This document shows positions 1 through 6,756 of a DNA stretch of 20,857 nucleotides, in pieces (positions within the stretch are counted from its first letter, which is position 1; each line of letters opens with the position of its first letter). The stretch comes from Inquilinus sp. (GTDB taxonomy: Bacteria > Pseudomonadota > Alphaproteobacteria > DSM-16000 > Inquilinaceae), in NCBI GenBank assembly GCA_013003675.1, contig JABDIP010000088.1, forward strand, positions 1 to 20,857, in the 5' to 3' direction. A model generated the notes under the pieces. It did not search any database, was not told the DNA's origin, and saw only the letters and a program-made list of their open reading frames with translations. The translations under genes and the position numbers were made by a program.

Positions 1-589
1 TCGCCTCGTCGGCCTTCTGCTGCAGCGCCTCGAAGGTCGGCGTCTGCATGGCACGGTCGAGCTCGGCGGTCGGCGCCAGGTCTGCGATCCGTACCGCGAG
101 GATTTCCAGGCCCATCGCCCGCAGCGACTCTGCGGCGGCGATGCCGTCCTCGATCCGTGCCTGGAGCGGCGCCAGCCCGGCCCGCTGCAGCCCGTCGATC
201 GGATGCTCGCCGAGATATCGCGACGCCAACTGCCGGGCGAGCCCGGTCAGCAGCCCGGCGATCCGGTCGAGCGGCTTGCGGAGATACTGGCCGGTCTTCA
301 GGTCGACCGAGAAGTCGACCCGCCGGCCCAGCGCGTCCGGATCGGCGACCCGCCAGGTGATCGTGCCCTGGACCGTGGCCTCCTGGTAGTCCTCGGTGCG
401 GCCCTTGAACAGGAACGGCATGTCGCGGTCGTCCATGGGGATCTGGGCGATGCTGGCGCCATCGGGGCGGAACCAGAAGGCAAGCCCCCGTCCCGTCTGC
501 AGCACCCTGCCCTTGCGAAACCGGATGACGTGGAAATTCGCCTCGCTGCGGAAATGCCGCACGAAGCCGTACCGGCTGATCTCGGCCAT
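1..589 (-). CDS. SPFH/band-7 domain protein (partial, C-terminus beyond window)
   Basis: The minus-strand frame is open from an ATG at 589 to the window edge, giving about 196 residues of N-terminal sequence (MAEISRYGFVRHF...). There is no signal peptide or N-terminal membrane segment. Residues about 15-150 read like a band-7/SPFH fold: a short strand with GRVLQTGRG, then WFRPDGASIAQIPMDDRD, then a VQGTITWRVADPD strand and a helical segment with DLKTGQYLRKPLDRI. Later residues (ARIEDGIAAAESLRAMGLEIL, AMQTPTFEALQQKADEA) look like the start of the helical coiled region usual after SPFH domains. The ATG lies 3 nt after the stop of the NrtR-like gene, so the two are almost certainly co-transcribed and probably translationally coupled. 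SPFH proteins generally form oligomeric scaffolds. The specific role here is unknown, and the missing C-terminus could carry another domain. The family call is from pattern recognition. Confidence 0.75.
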   Translation of the reverse strand, partial: MAEISRYGFVRHFRSEANFHVIRFRKGRVLQTGRGLAFWFRPDGASIAQIPMDDRDMPFLFKGRTEDYQEATVQGTITWRVADPDALGRRVDFSVDLKTGQYLRKPLDRIAGLLTGLARQLASRYLGEHPIDGLQRAGLAPLQARIEDGIAAAESLRAMGLEILAVRIADLAPTAELDRAMQTPTFEALQQKADEA

Positions 590-592
590 ACC

Positions 593-1354
593 TTAGCCCT
601 CCTTTTCCATCGGGGTGGCCGCCGACCGCTCGATGAACCGGTAGAGCTCGGCGGGCCGATAGGTGGCGCCGGTTTCGCGCGCGCCGGTGGCGTGCAGGAC
701 GCCCTTGTCCAGCATCCGGCGGCGAAACGCGGGCTTGTTCAGTTTGGTGCCCAGGATCGCCTCATGGACCTCCTGGAGCTGGCGCAAGGTGAAGCGCTTG
801 GGCAGCAATTCGAAGCCGACGGGGCTGTAGTCGAGCTTGCCGCGCAGCCGCTTGACGGCCATGCCGAGGATGTCGGCGTGGTCGAAGGCCAGCGGCAGGA
901 CCGCGCCCTCGTCCGAGTGGAGCTGGACCGGCCCGCCGGCCTCGCCCGGCCAGGGCACGACGATCTCGCCCAGGACCAGGCTGTCGGACGCCTGGCGCGC
1001 CGCCGCGAGCTGTTCCTCGTCGACCAGGGCGTAGTACGCCACGGTGACGACCCGGCCGCGCGGATCGCGGCCGACGGCCCCGAAGGTGTAGAGCTGCTCG
1101 ATGAACGCCTCGGCCAGATGGGCCTTGTCGCGCAGCACGCGCCGCGCCGCCGCGCCCAGGGATTCGTCGATCCGCACGAAGCCGCCCGGCAAGGCCCAGT
1201 GGCCCTCGAACGGCCGGCTGTCGCGTCGCGTCAGCAGTGCGTGCAGCGCGCCCGAGCGGACCGTCAACAGGGCCAGGTCGACGGTCATCGACGGCCTGTC
1301 GTAGGACCGCAGGTCCTCGCCGTTTTCCTGATATCCGTGTGGCGTCTGGGTCAT
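593..1354 (-). CDS. NrtR-like protein: Nudix domain plus C-terminal winged helix
   Basis: This is a 253-residue protein when read from the ATG at 1354. An in-frame ATG at 1399 would add 15 residues, but it lies inside the predicted promoter spacer, so 1354 is preferred even though neither start has a clear ribosome site. Residues 1-150 form a Nudix domain (SYDRPSMTVDLALLTV; ALPGGFVRIDES). The Nudix box is degenerate: after the glycine and E64, the usual REUXEE core reads RVLRDK (72-77), so the catalytic glutamates are missing. Residues about 165-253 (LLPKRFTLRQLQEVHEAILG, KPAFRRRMLDKGVL, ATYRPAELYRF) match the winged-helix module of NrtR. NrtR proteins sense ADP-ribose or related ligands and repress NAD-metabolism genes. 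This one probably binds DNA and a ligand without hydrolysing it. It heads an operon with the SPFH gene, and its own promoter carries palindromes suited to autoregulation. The regulated targets are not known. Confidence 0.85.
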   Translation of the reverse strand: MTQTPHGYQENGEDLRSYDRPSMTVDLALLTVRSGALHALLTRRDSRPFEGHWALPGGFVRIDESLGAAARRVLRDKAHLAEAFIEQLYTFGAVGRDPRGRVVTVAYYALVDEEQLAAARQASDSLVLGEIVVPWPGEAGGPVQLHSDEGAVLPLAFDHADILGMAVKRLRGKLDYSPVGFELLPKRFTLRQLQEVHEAILGTKLNKPAFRRRMLDKGVLHATGARETGATYRPAELYRFIERSAATPMEKEG

Positions 1355-1368
1355 CGGTCGTCTGCGGT

Positions 1369-1428
1369 TATCTATAATGTGCGTATAAGATATTATCATT
1401 ATGGATATATGTAAAGAGGAAATTTCCT
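1369..1428 (-). promoter_or_regulatory. Candidate promoter with two palindromic operator candidates upstream of the NrtR-like gene
   Basis: On the minus strand, TTTACA (1415..1410), a 17-nt spacer and TATCTT (1392..1387) form a plausible sigma-70 promoter, with transcription starting near 1380. An interrupted palindrome with arms TATCT (1369-1373) and AGATA (1388-1392) overlaps the -10 element. A perfect 12-bp palindrome, AGGAAATTTCCT, lies at 1417-1428 just upstream of the -35. The stretch is strongly AT-rich in an otherwise GC-rich window. That these are binding sites for the adjacent NrtR-like protein is inference. The same spacer also precedes mazG on the other strand. Confidence 0.5.
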
Positions 1429-1491
1429 ATTCGGCCACTCCTGTCGTCCAACACGGTGATCCCAGGCGCCGTTTTCTGCTATGCGTGGCCG

Positions 1492-2322
1492 ATGACCGAC
1501 TCGCCTCTCCCGCCAAGCGACACGCCATCCGGCATCGAACGGCTGCTCGCCGTGATGGCGCGGCTGCGCGATCCCGAGGGCGGCTGCCCGTGGGATCTGG
1601 AGCAGAGCTTCCGCACCATCGCGCCGCACACCATCGAGGAGGCCTATGAGGTCGCCGACGCCATCGACCGCGGCGACATGGCCGAGCTGCGCGACGAGCT
1701 GGGCGACCTGTTGTTCCAGATCGTCTTCTATGCGCAACTGGCTGACGAACAAGGCGATTTCGATTTCGAGTCGGTCGCGTCGGGCATCGCCGACAAGATG
1801 ATCCGCCGCCACCCGCACGTGTTCGGCGACGTGTCGGTCGACACCGCCCAGGAAATGACCCACCGCTGGGAGGACCAGAAGGCGGCGGAACGGGCCAAGA
1901 AGGCTGCCGCCGACGGCCGCGCCGGCAGTGTCCTGGACGGGGTGACCGGCGGGCTGCCCGCCCTCACCCGCGCGCTGAAGCTGCAGAAACGCGCCGCCCG
2001 GGTCGGCTTCGACTGGACCGAGCCGGCCGAGATCCTCGACAAGATCGAAGAAGAGATCGGCGAGCTGCGCGCCGAATTGGAGTCCGGCGGCCCGCCGGCG
2101 CGGATCGAGGACGAGCTCGGCGACCTCGCCTTCGCCCTGGTCAATCTGGCCCGGCGGCTGGATGTCGATCCGGAGAGCGCCCTGCGCGGCACCAACGCCA
2201 AGTTCGACCGCCGCTTCCGGCTGATCGAGGGCTGGCTGGCCGAAACCGGCCGCGAACCGCACCAGGCCACCCTCGACGAGATGGAAGCGCTGTGGCGGCG
2301 GGCCAAGGCGACCGAGGGTTAG
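1492..2322 (+). CDS. mazG: Nucleoside triphosphate pyrophosphohydrolase MazG
   Basis: This is a 276-residue MazG that hydrolyses NTPs and dNTPs to monophosphates and pyrophosphate in the cytoplasm, with house-cleaning and (p)ppGpp-related roles known for the family. Two tandem MazG domains are visible. The N-terminal one has the signature GGCPWDLEQSFRTIAPHTIEE with metal ligands E49, E50 and E53, followed by E69 and D72 (DELGD), fitting EExxE-ExxD. The C-terminal domain has IEEEIGELRAEL and then IEDELGDLAFAL. The start at MTDSPLPPS (1492) is chosen because the upstream extension from 1456 (MIPGAVFCYAWP) lies outside the usual family N-terminus. In many alphaproteobacteria mazG lies close to hfq-hflX. 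Here it is near them but on the opposite strand, with an orphan lipoprotein gene and an IMPase-family gene between. It has no obvious strong promoter of its own. Confidence 0.95.
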   Translation: MTDSPLPPSDTPSGIERLLAVMARLRDPEGGCPWDLEQSFRTIAPHTIEEAYEVADAIDRGDMAELRDELGDLLFQIVFYAQLADEQGDFDFESVASGIADKMIRRHPHVFGDVSVDTAQEMTHRWEDQKAAERAKKAAADGRAGSVLDGVTGGLPALTRALKLQKRAARVGFDWTEPAEILDKIEEEIGELRAELESGGPPARIEDELGDLAFALVNLARRLDVDPESALRGTNAKFDRRFRLIEGWLAETGREPHQATLDEMEALWRRAKATEG

Positions 2323-2458
2323 TAGGGCGCCCAGGCTGTGGACCGGATCGCGTCCCGGTTCGGCTACGCTCGATATGGACGGTCAGGAGTGTCGGCGAGC
2401 GCCAAACCGGGAAATCGGTCGACAGACTGCCTGTTGTTGGTTGAGAATTCCTGCCGGC

Positions 2459-3127
2459 ATGATGATCGTAGCTAGAATATTGACGGCAACAGGCACCTTG
2501 GCCCTCAGCGCCTGCACTATGGCCGCTGCCTTTGACGTCAGCGAGCCCTTTGTCGACACCGACTCGGCGGCTCGGATCGATGGCGACGGCGTGATTCTGC
2601 TCCACGAGCAACTCACAGTCTCCGTTGTCCCGAGGAACGAGGTCATGCTCGTATTGGGCATGGGACTTGTCGTCCCGATACCCCTAGGCGTAAACAACGA
2701 TCCGCGTCGCCAGGATCTCCCTCTTCTTGTCGATCTGAGATTCGCGCCAACCACCGATGGTTTCACCTTCGTCCCATCCGATATCCAACTGCACTACAAC
2801 GGAAATGCGGCGGTTCCAAATCGCTCCACCGCCCTCGACACGCGGACGGGCCGGGTTTCCGGCGAATCCCGCCACGCGCCGGGCCACCGTTGGGAATGTA
2901 CCTGGCACAATTATTGGGAGTTCCTGCCGTCGGCAGCCGGCGAAGAGGTCGCATTGTCGAAAGGCTGTCTGGGCCTCGAGTTCCCCATCGACACGATTCA
3001 CCCGGAGCAGTCGTTCGCCGTGCACTTGAACGGCTTCCGGTTCAGAGGCGTGCCGCTCGAGCCCGTCGAGGTCCGTTTCCGCCGAGATACACGCTTCGGT
3101 TTCGTGCTGATGGGCGTCGGAGGCTAG
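2459..3127 (+). CDS. Putative lipoprotein of unknown function
   Basis: This 222-residue protein belongs to no family I recognise. The chosen start is the first of two adjacent ATGs at 2459. It gives a short signal sequence MMIVARILTATGTLALSAC with a lipobox LSAC and lipidation at C19, although only one basic residue precedes the hydrophobic stretch. The open frame continues upstream to 2375, but that extension has no signal-like character. After the anchor there is a mostly beta-rich sequence with hydrophobic strands (EVMLVLGMGLVVPIPLG, LLVDLRFAPTTDGFTF) and two further cysteines, C147 and C170, that could form a disulphide in the periplasm. It begins 136 nt after mazG and ends 61 nt before the convergent IMPase-family gene. 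By eye, its codons are less GC-biased than those of its neighbours, which hints at later acquisition or relaxed selection. The ribosome site is weak. Confidence 0.7.
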   Translation: MMIVARILTATGTLALSACTMAAAFDVSEPFVDTDSAARIDGDGVILLHEQLTVSVVPRNEVMLVLGMGLVVPIPLGVNNDPRRQDLPLLVDLRFAPTTDGFTFVPSDIQLHYNGNAAVPNRSTALDTRTGRVSGESRHAPGHRWECTWHNYWEFLPSAAGEEVALSKGCLGLEFPIDTIHPEQSFAVHLNGFRFRGVPLEPVEVRFRRDTRFGFVLMGVGG

Positions 3128-3188
3128 CGGACGACAGTGCTACGGCACCAGCGCCAGGCCCGAAGGACCATGAGCTGCCAAGCGGTGC

Positions 3189-4019
3189 CTATCCCTGTCC
3201 TGCCGCCCCGCCGTCAGGCCCTTGCATCACCCAGTCGCGCACCTGGCGCCAGGTCGCCTCGTCCGGGGCCAGGATCAGCATGCCCTCCAGGCGGCTCGGC
3301 GCGTAGGCGCTGCCGTCGAGCATGGCGCCATATCCGCCAGCCTCGCGGTGCATCAGCACGCCGGCGGCGTGGTCCCACGGCATCAGCCGGACCGGGATGG
3401 TCAGGTGGGCCTGGCCCGAGGCGAGGCCGAGATACTCGATACCGGCGCAGCGCAGATTGTGGCCGGAAGCCAGCCGGTCGCGCAGCGCCTTCAGCCGCGG
3501 CCAATGCGCGCCGGAATATTTCGGGCCGCTGACGAAGCCGGTCATCGCCTCGAGCGGCGCCGGCGCGGCGACTTTCAGCGGTTCGCCGTCGATCGCGCCG
3601 CCCTCGCCGGCCACCGCCCAGCCGGTGCGGCCGGTGTTCGGGTCGTGGATCCAGCCCGCCACGGTCTGGCCGCCGACCGCCAGGGCGACGATCATCGCGA
3701 AGCGTTCGATGCCGCCGGCGAAATTAGCGGTGCCGTCGAGCGGATCGACGATCCATACCGGCCGGTCGCCGGAAATCCGCTCCAGCACGGCCGGATCGAT
3801 GGCCGCCGCCTCCTCGCCAACGACAACGGAGCCCGGCAGCAGGGCCGCCAGCTCGGCGGTCAGCCGCGCCTCAGACAGCTCGTCGACCACGGTGACCACG
3901 TCGCCCGGCCCCTTCTCGCGCACCTCGCTTTTCGCCAGGTCGCGAAAGCGCGGCATGATCACCTCGCGGGCGACCGCCTCCATGATGGCAATGACGGCCT
4001 CGCTGTCGGGCAGCCGCAT
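3189..4019 (-). CDS. Inositol monophosphatase family protein
   Basis: This 276-residue enzyme is of the Mg2+-dependent, lithium-sensitive phosphatase superfamily (inositol monophosphatase, 3'(2'),5'-bisphosphate nucleotidase, histidinol-phosphatase HisN). All metal-binding motifs are visible: GEE at 68-70, VDPLDGTANF at 91-100 with D92 and D95, and PWDHAAG with D216. The early TVVDELSE segment corresponds to the mobile loop of the family. The exact substrate cannot be read from sequence. Alphaproteobacteria often use members of this family as histidinol-phosphatase or as SuhB/CysQ-like enzymes. It lies downstream of hflX with a 97-nt gap and is convergent with the lipoprotein gene. The start ATG at 4019 gives a normal family length. 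Confidence 0.9.
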   Translation of the reverse strand: MRLPDSEAVIAIMEAVAREVIMPRFRDLAKSEVREKGPGDVVTVVDELSEARLTAELAALLPGSVVVGEEAAAIDPAVLERISGDRPVWIVDPLDGTANFAGGIERFAMIVALAVGGQTVAGWIHDPNTGRTGWAVAGEGGAIDGEPLKVAAPAPLEAMTGFVSGPKYSGAHWPRLKALRDRLASGHNLRCAGIEYLGLASGQAHLTIPVRLMPWDHAAGVLMHREAGGYGAMLDGSAYAPSRLEGMLILAPDEATWRQVRDWVMQGPDGGAAGQG

Positions 4020-4101
4020 GGGAAACCTCTCGTTGGCATTCGGGGTGGTTGGAACGGCGGATCGGCGGCCAGTCTAGGCCATTCGATCGCCCCCACAAGG
4101 T

Positions 4102-4115
4102 GCCGGTGGCCCGGC
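4102..4115 (-). terminator. Weak GC hairpin after hflX
   Basis: Just after the hflX stop the minus strand reads GCCGG-GCCA-CCGGC, a 5-bp stem with a 4-nt loop. It is not followed by a T-run, so it is at best a weak or Rho-assisted terminator or mRNA 3'-end stabiliser. It is listed because it is the only hairpin in the 97-nt hflX to IMPase gap. Confidence 0.25.
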
Positions 4116-4116
4116 C

Positions 4117-5430
4117 TTACTCCGGGTGGACGCCCCTGCCCTCCAGCCGCGCCACATCGGCCCGGCCCAGGCGCACCCGCAGATGGGCGAAATCGGTGTC
4201 GTCGTGCCGCTCCAGAACGTCGCCGCGATCGTGCAGCCAGGCGATGGTGCGGCCGTCGGCGACGCTGACCCGGAACGACAGCACCGGCCGCTCGGCATCC
4301 AGATGGCCGGCGATCGCCGCGTGCAGCCGGTCGAGACCCGCGCCGGTCAGCGCCGAGATCGCCACCGCCGTGGCCCGCCGGTCGGCGATGTTGTTTACCT
4401 CCGCCGCCTCGGCCGGCGGCAGCAGATCGACCTTGTTGAGCACCTCGATGACGCGCGGGTCGTGCTCGGCCTCGATGCCGAGATCGGACAGCACCGACAG
4501 CACGTCCTGGCGCTGGGCGGCGCTGTCCTCATGCGCCACGTCGCGCACATGCAGGATGATGTCGGCGGTCTCGACCTCCTCCAGCGTGGCGCGGAAGGCG
4601 GCGATCAGATGGGTCGGCAGGTCGGAGATGAAGCCGACCGTGTCGGACAGGATCGCCTTGCGGCCGCCGCCCAAATCGATCTGCCGCATGGTCGGGTCCA
4701 GCGTGGCGAACAGCATGTCCTTGGCCACCACCGTCGCCCGGGTCAGCCGGTTGAACAGCGTCGACTTGCCGGCGTTGGTATAGCCGACCAGGGCGATCAC
4801 CGGATACGGCACCCGGCGGCGGGCGTCGCGGTGCAGCGAACGGGTGCGCTTCACGTCGCCGAGATCGAGTTTCAGCCGGGCGATGCGCTCGTCGATCTGG
4901 CGCCGGTCGAGTTCGATCTGCCGTTCGCCGGGGCCGCCGAGGAAGCCGGCACCGCCGCGCTGCCGCTCCAGATGGGTCCACGACCGCACCAGCCGCGAGC
5001 GCTGATAGGAGAGATGGGCAAGTTCGACCTGGAGCTGACCCTCCCGGGTCTGCGCCCGCTCGCCGAAGATCTCCAGGATCAGTCCGGTGCGGTCGATCAC
5101 CTTGACCGACCATGCGCGCTCCAGATTGCGCTGCTGCACCGGCGACAGGGTGCCGTCGACGATCACCAGCTCGGCGTCGTGCCCGGCGATCAGCGCCGCC
5201 ACCGAATCGATGATGCCGCCGCCGAGCAGGGTCGAGGCGTTCGGCCTGGCAACACGGACGATCCGCGAGGCGACCACCTCCAAGCCGATGGCGGCGGCCA
5301 GCCCGACAGCCTCCTCCAGGCACGCATCACCGCTGCGCGGCGAGCGGCTACCGACCAGATCCGGGTGAAGGACGACGGCGCGGCCGCTCGACTCCCCGGT
5401 CGGCGCCCCGCTGCCGTTGGCGTGCGTCAA
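4117..5430 (-). CDS. hflX: Ribosome-associated GTPase HflX
   Basis: This 437-residue GTPase is from a family that binds the 50S subunit and splits stalled or heat-damaged ribosomes. The N-terminal HflX domain includes a glycine-rich turn (TLLGGGIIDSV) and VDGTLSPVQQRNLE. It is followed by the family-specific linker GGPGERQIELDRRQIDERI (about 165-183) and the G domain: G1 GYTNAGKS at 216-223, G3 DTVGF at 263-267 and G4 NKVD. Length is typical for alphaproteobacterial members, with a short variable N-terminal extension. The ATG lies 7 nt after the hfq stop, so hfq and hflX are one transcription unit, as in many proteobacteria. Expression probably follows hfq, with no separate promoter visible. 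Confidence 0.97.
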   Translation of the reverse strand: MTHANGSGAPTGESSGRAVVLHPDLVGSRSPRSGDACLEEAVGLAAAIGLEVVASRIVRVARPNASTLLGGGIIDSVAALIAGHDAELVIVDGTLSPVQQRNLERAWSVKVIDRTGLILEIFGERAQTREGQLQVELAHLSYQRSRLVRSWTHLERQRGGAGFLGGPGERQIELDRRQIDERIARLKLDLGDVKRTRSLHRDARRRVPYPVIALVGYTNAGKSTLFNRLTRATVVAKDMLFATLDPTMRQIDLGGGRKAILSDTVGFISDLPTHLIAAFRATLEEVETADIILHVRDVAHEDSAAQRQDVLSVLSDLGIEAEHDPRVIEVLNKVDLLPPAEAAEVNNIADRRATAVAISALTGAGLDRLHAAIAGHLDAERPVLSFRVSVADGRTIAWLHDRGDVLERHDDTDFAHLRVRLGRADVARLEGRGVHPE

Positions 5431-5437
5431 GGGCGTC

Positions 5438-5683
5438 CTAGCCCTCCTCTTCCTTCGACGGCTCGAACAGCTGAATCGGCTGTGCCGGCATCACCGTGGA
5501 GATGGCGTGCTTGTAGACGAGCTGCGAATGCGCGTCGCGGCGCAGCAACACCGAGAAGTTGTCGAACCAGGTAACGATACCCTGAAGCTTTACGCCATTG
5601 ACCAGAAAGATGGTCACCGGCGTCTTGTTCTTGCGAATGTTGTTGAGGAATACATCCTGAACGTTTTGACTTTTTTCGGACAT
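5438..5683 (-). CDS. hfq: RNA chaperone Hfq
   Basis: This 81-residue Sm-like hexameric RNA chaperone pairs small RNAs with target mRNAs. The Sm1 motif spans residues about 9-50 (VFLNNIRKNKTPVTIFLVNG, then KLQGIVTWFDNFSVLL). The Sm2 motif has the diagnostic YKHAIST at 57-63. The tail is short and acidic (PSKEEEG), as is usual in alphaproteobacteria, which lack the long C-terminus of enterobacterial Hfq. A GAGG about 8 nt before the ATG serves as ribosome site. The 162 nt between the aminotransferase stop and this ATG are the likely place for an hfq promoter and 5' leader, but I see no convincing -35/-10 pair there. In nitrogen-fixing alphaproteobacteria Hfq affects nif gene control, which suits the ntr neighbourhood. 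Confidence 0.98.
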   Translation of the reverse strand: MSEKSQNVQDVFLNNIRKNKTPVTIFLVNGVKLQGIVTWFDNFSVLLRRDAHSQLVYKHAISTVMPAQPIQLFEPSKEEEG

Positions 5684-5845
5684 TCTATCTGCCTCGTGTG
5701 CCTGGTTCTTGGAGCCGGCTTTGCCCGACCCGGCGATTGTTTAGCGGCAGTTGCTGCACTGCATCCTAACGAAACGGCGTTCAAGCGCGTAGCGAAAATT
5801 CCCCCGCCGCGACAATTTAGTTCACGCCGCGACCCAGCGATTTCC

Positions 5846-6706
5846 CTACGAAGCGCCGGCACCGACGGCATAGGACCGATAGGACTCGCGCAATTTCCGG
5901 CTGAGTGGCCCGGGCTTGCCGTCGGCCACGGGCCGGCCGTCGATACGCGTCACAGGCATTACATAGGTCGTCGCGCTCGACAGAAAAGCCTCCCGCGCCC
6001 GGCGCGCCTCGTCGACCGTGAAGGCCCGCTCCTCGAATTGCAGGCCCTGCTCCGCCGCCAGGCGCAGAATCGACTGCCGGGTGATGCCGTTGAGGATCAT
6101 GGTGCTGGCGTCGCGGGTCACCAGCCGGCCGTCCCCGGTGACGATCCAGGCGTTCGACGAACAGCCCTCGGTGACCATGCCCTCCTCGTCGATCTGCCAC
6201 GCCTCGAAGGCCCCCGCCTCCGCCGCCTGCTGTTTGCCCAGGACTTGCGCCAGCAGCGCCACCGACTTGATATCGCGCCGTTTCCAACGGATGTCCGGGA
6301 TCGTGACGACATCGACGCCGGCGGCGACCTGCCGCGCCGGGTCCAGGTTCATCCGCCGCGTCGTCATCACCAGGGTCGGTGTCGCCGCTTCGGGAAAGCG
6401 AAAGTCGCGCGCGGCGGTCCCGCGGGTGATCTGCAGATAGATGATGCCGTCGCGCACCCGGTTGCGGCGGATCAACTGCCGCATCACCTGCTGCAGCACC
6501 GGCCGGTCCATCGGCCACGCCAGGCGCAGTTCTCCGAGCGAGCGGCCGAGGCGGTCGAGATGCCCCGCTTCGTCGACCAGCCGGCCACCCTGGATGGTGA
6601 CCACCTCGTAGACGCCGTCGGCGAATTGGAAGCCGCGATCCTCGATATGCACGCCGGCCGCGTCGTGCGGCAGATAGCGGCCGTTGACATAGGCGTAGCG
6701 TGGCAT
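5846..6706 (-). CDS. dat: Class IV aminotransferase, D-amino-acid transaminase type
   Basis: This 286-residue fold-type IV PLP enzyme exchanges amino groups between D-amino acids and 2-oxo acids. D-alanine and D-glutamate are typical products used for peptidoglycan. The family signatures are FQFADGVYEVV near the N-terminus, the PLP-anchoring lysine K147 in WKRRDIKSVALL, E180 in MVTEGCSSNAWIV contacting the PLP pyridine nitrogen, and MILNGITRQSIL. K147 and E180 sit close to K145 and E177 of Bacillus D-amino-acid transaminase. Branched-chain or aminodeoxychorismate lyase activity cannot be excluded. The start at MPRYAYVNGRYL (6706) is the conserved family N-terminus. The frame stays open far upstream across trkA in another register, which is accidental. 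It sits 50 nt after trkA and before hfq, a common alphaproteobacterial order. Confidence 0.9.
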   Translation of the reverse strand: MPRYAYVNGRYLPHDAAGVHIEDRGFQFADGVYEVVTIQGGRLVDEAGHLDRLGRSLGELRLAWPMDRPVLQQVMRQLIRRNRVRDGIIYLQITRGTAARDFRFPEAATPTLVMTTRRMNLDPARQVAAGVDVVTIPDIRWKRRDIKSVALLAQVLGKQQAAEAGAFEAWQIDEEGMVTEGCSSNAWIVTGDGRLVTRDASTMILNGITRQSILRLAAEQGLQFEERAFTVDEARRAREAFLSSATTYVMPVTRIDGRPVADGKPGPLSRKLRESYRSYAVGAGAS

Positions 6707-6756
6707 GCCGTCCCCCGCACCGCGGCGCCGGGCGCGCCGCCAATGGAGTCCCCTGC

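Noticed and set aside
203..1414. A 403-codon plus-strand frame over the left end
   Set aside because: It is antisense to the NrtR-like and SPFH genes, shows no recognisable domain, and has composition typical of a high-GC shadow.
5684..5845. A promoter or small RNA upstream of hfq
   Set aside because: Several TTGA-like hexamers are present, but none has a good -10 at 16-18 nt, and no strong hairpin with a T-run was found.
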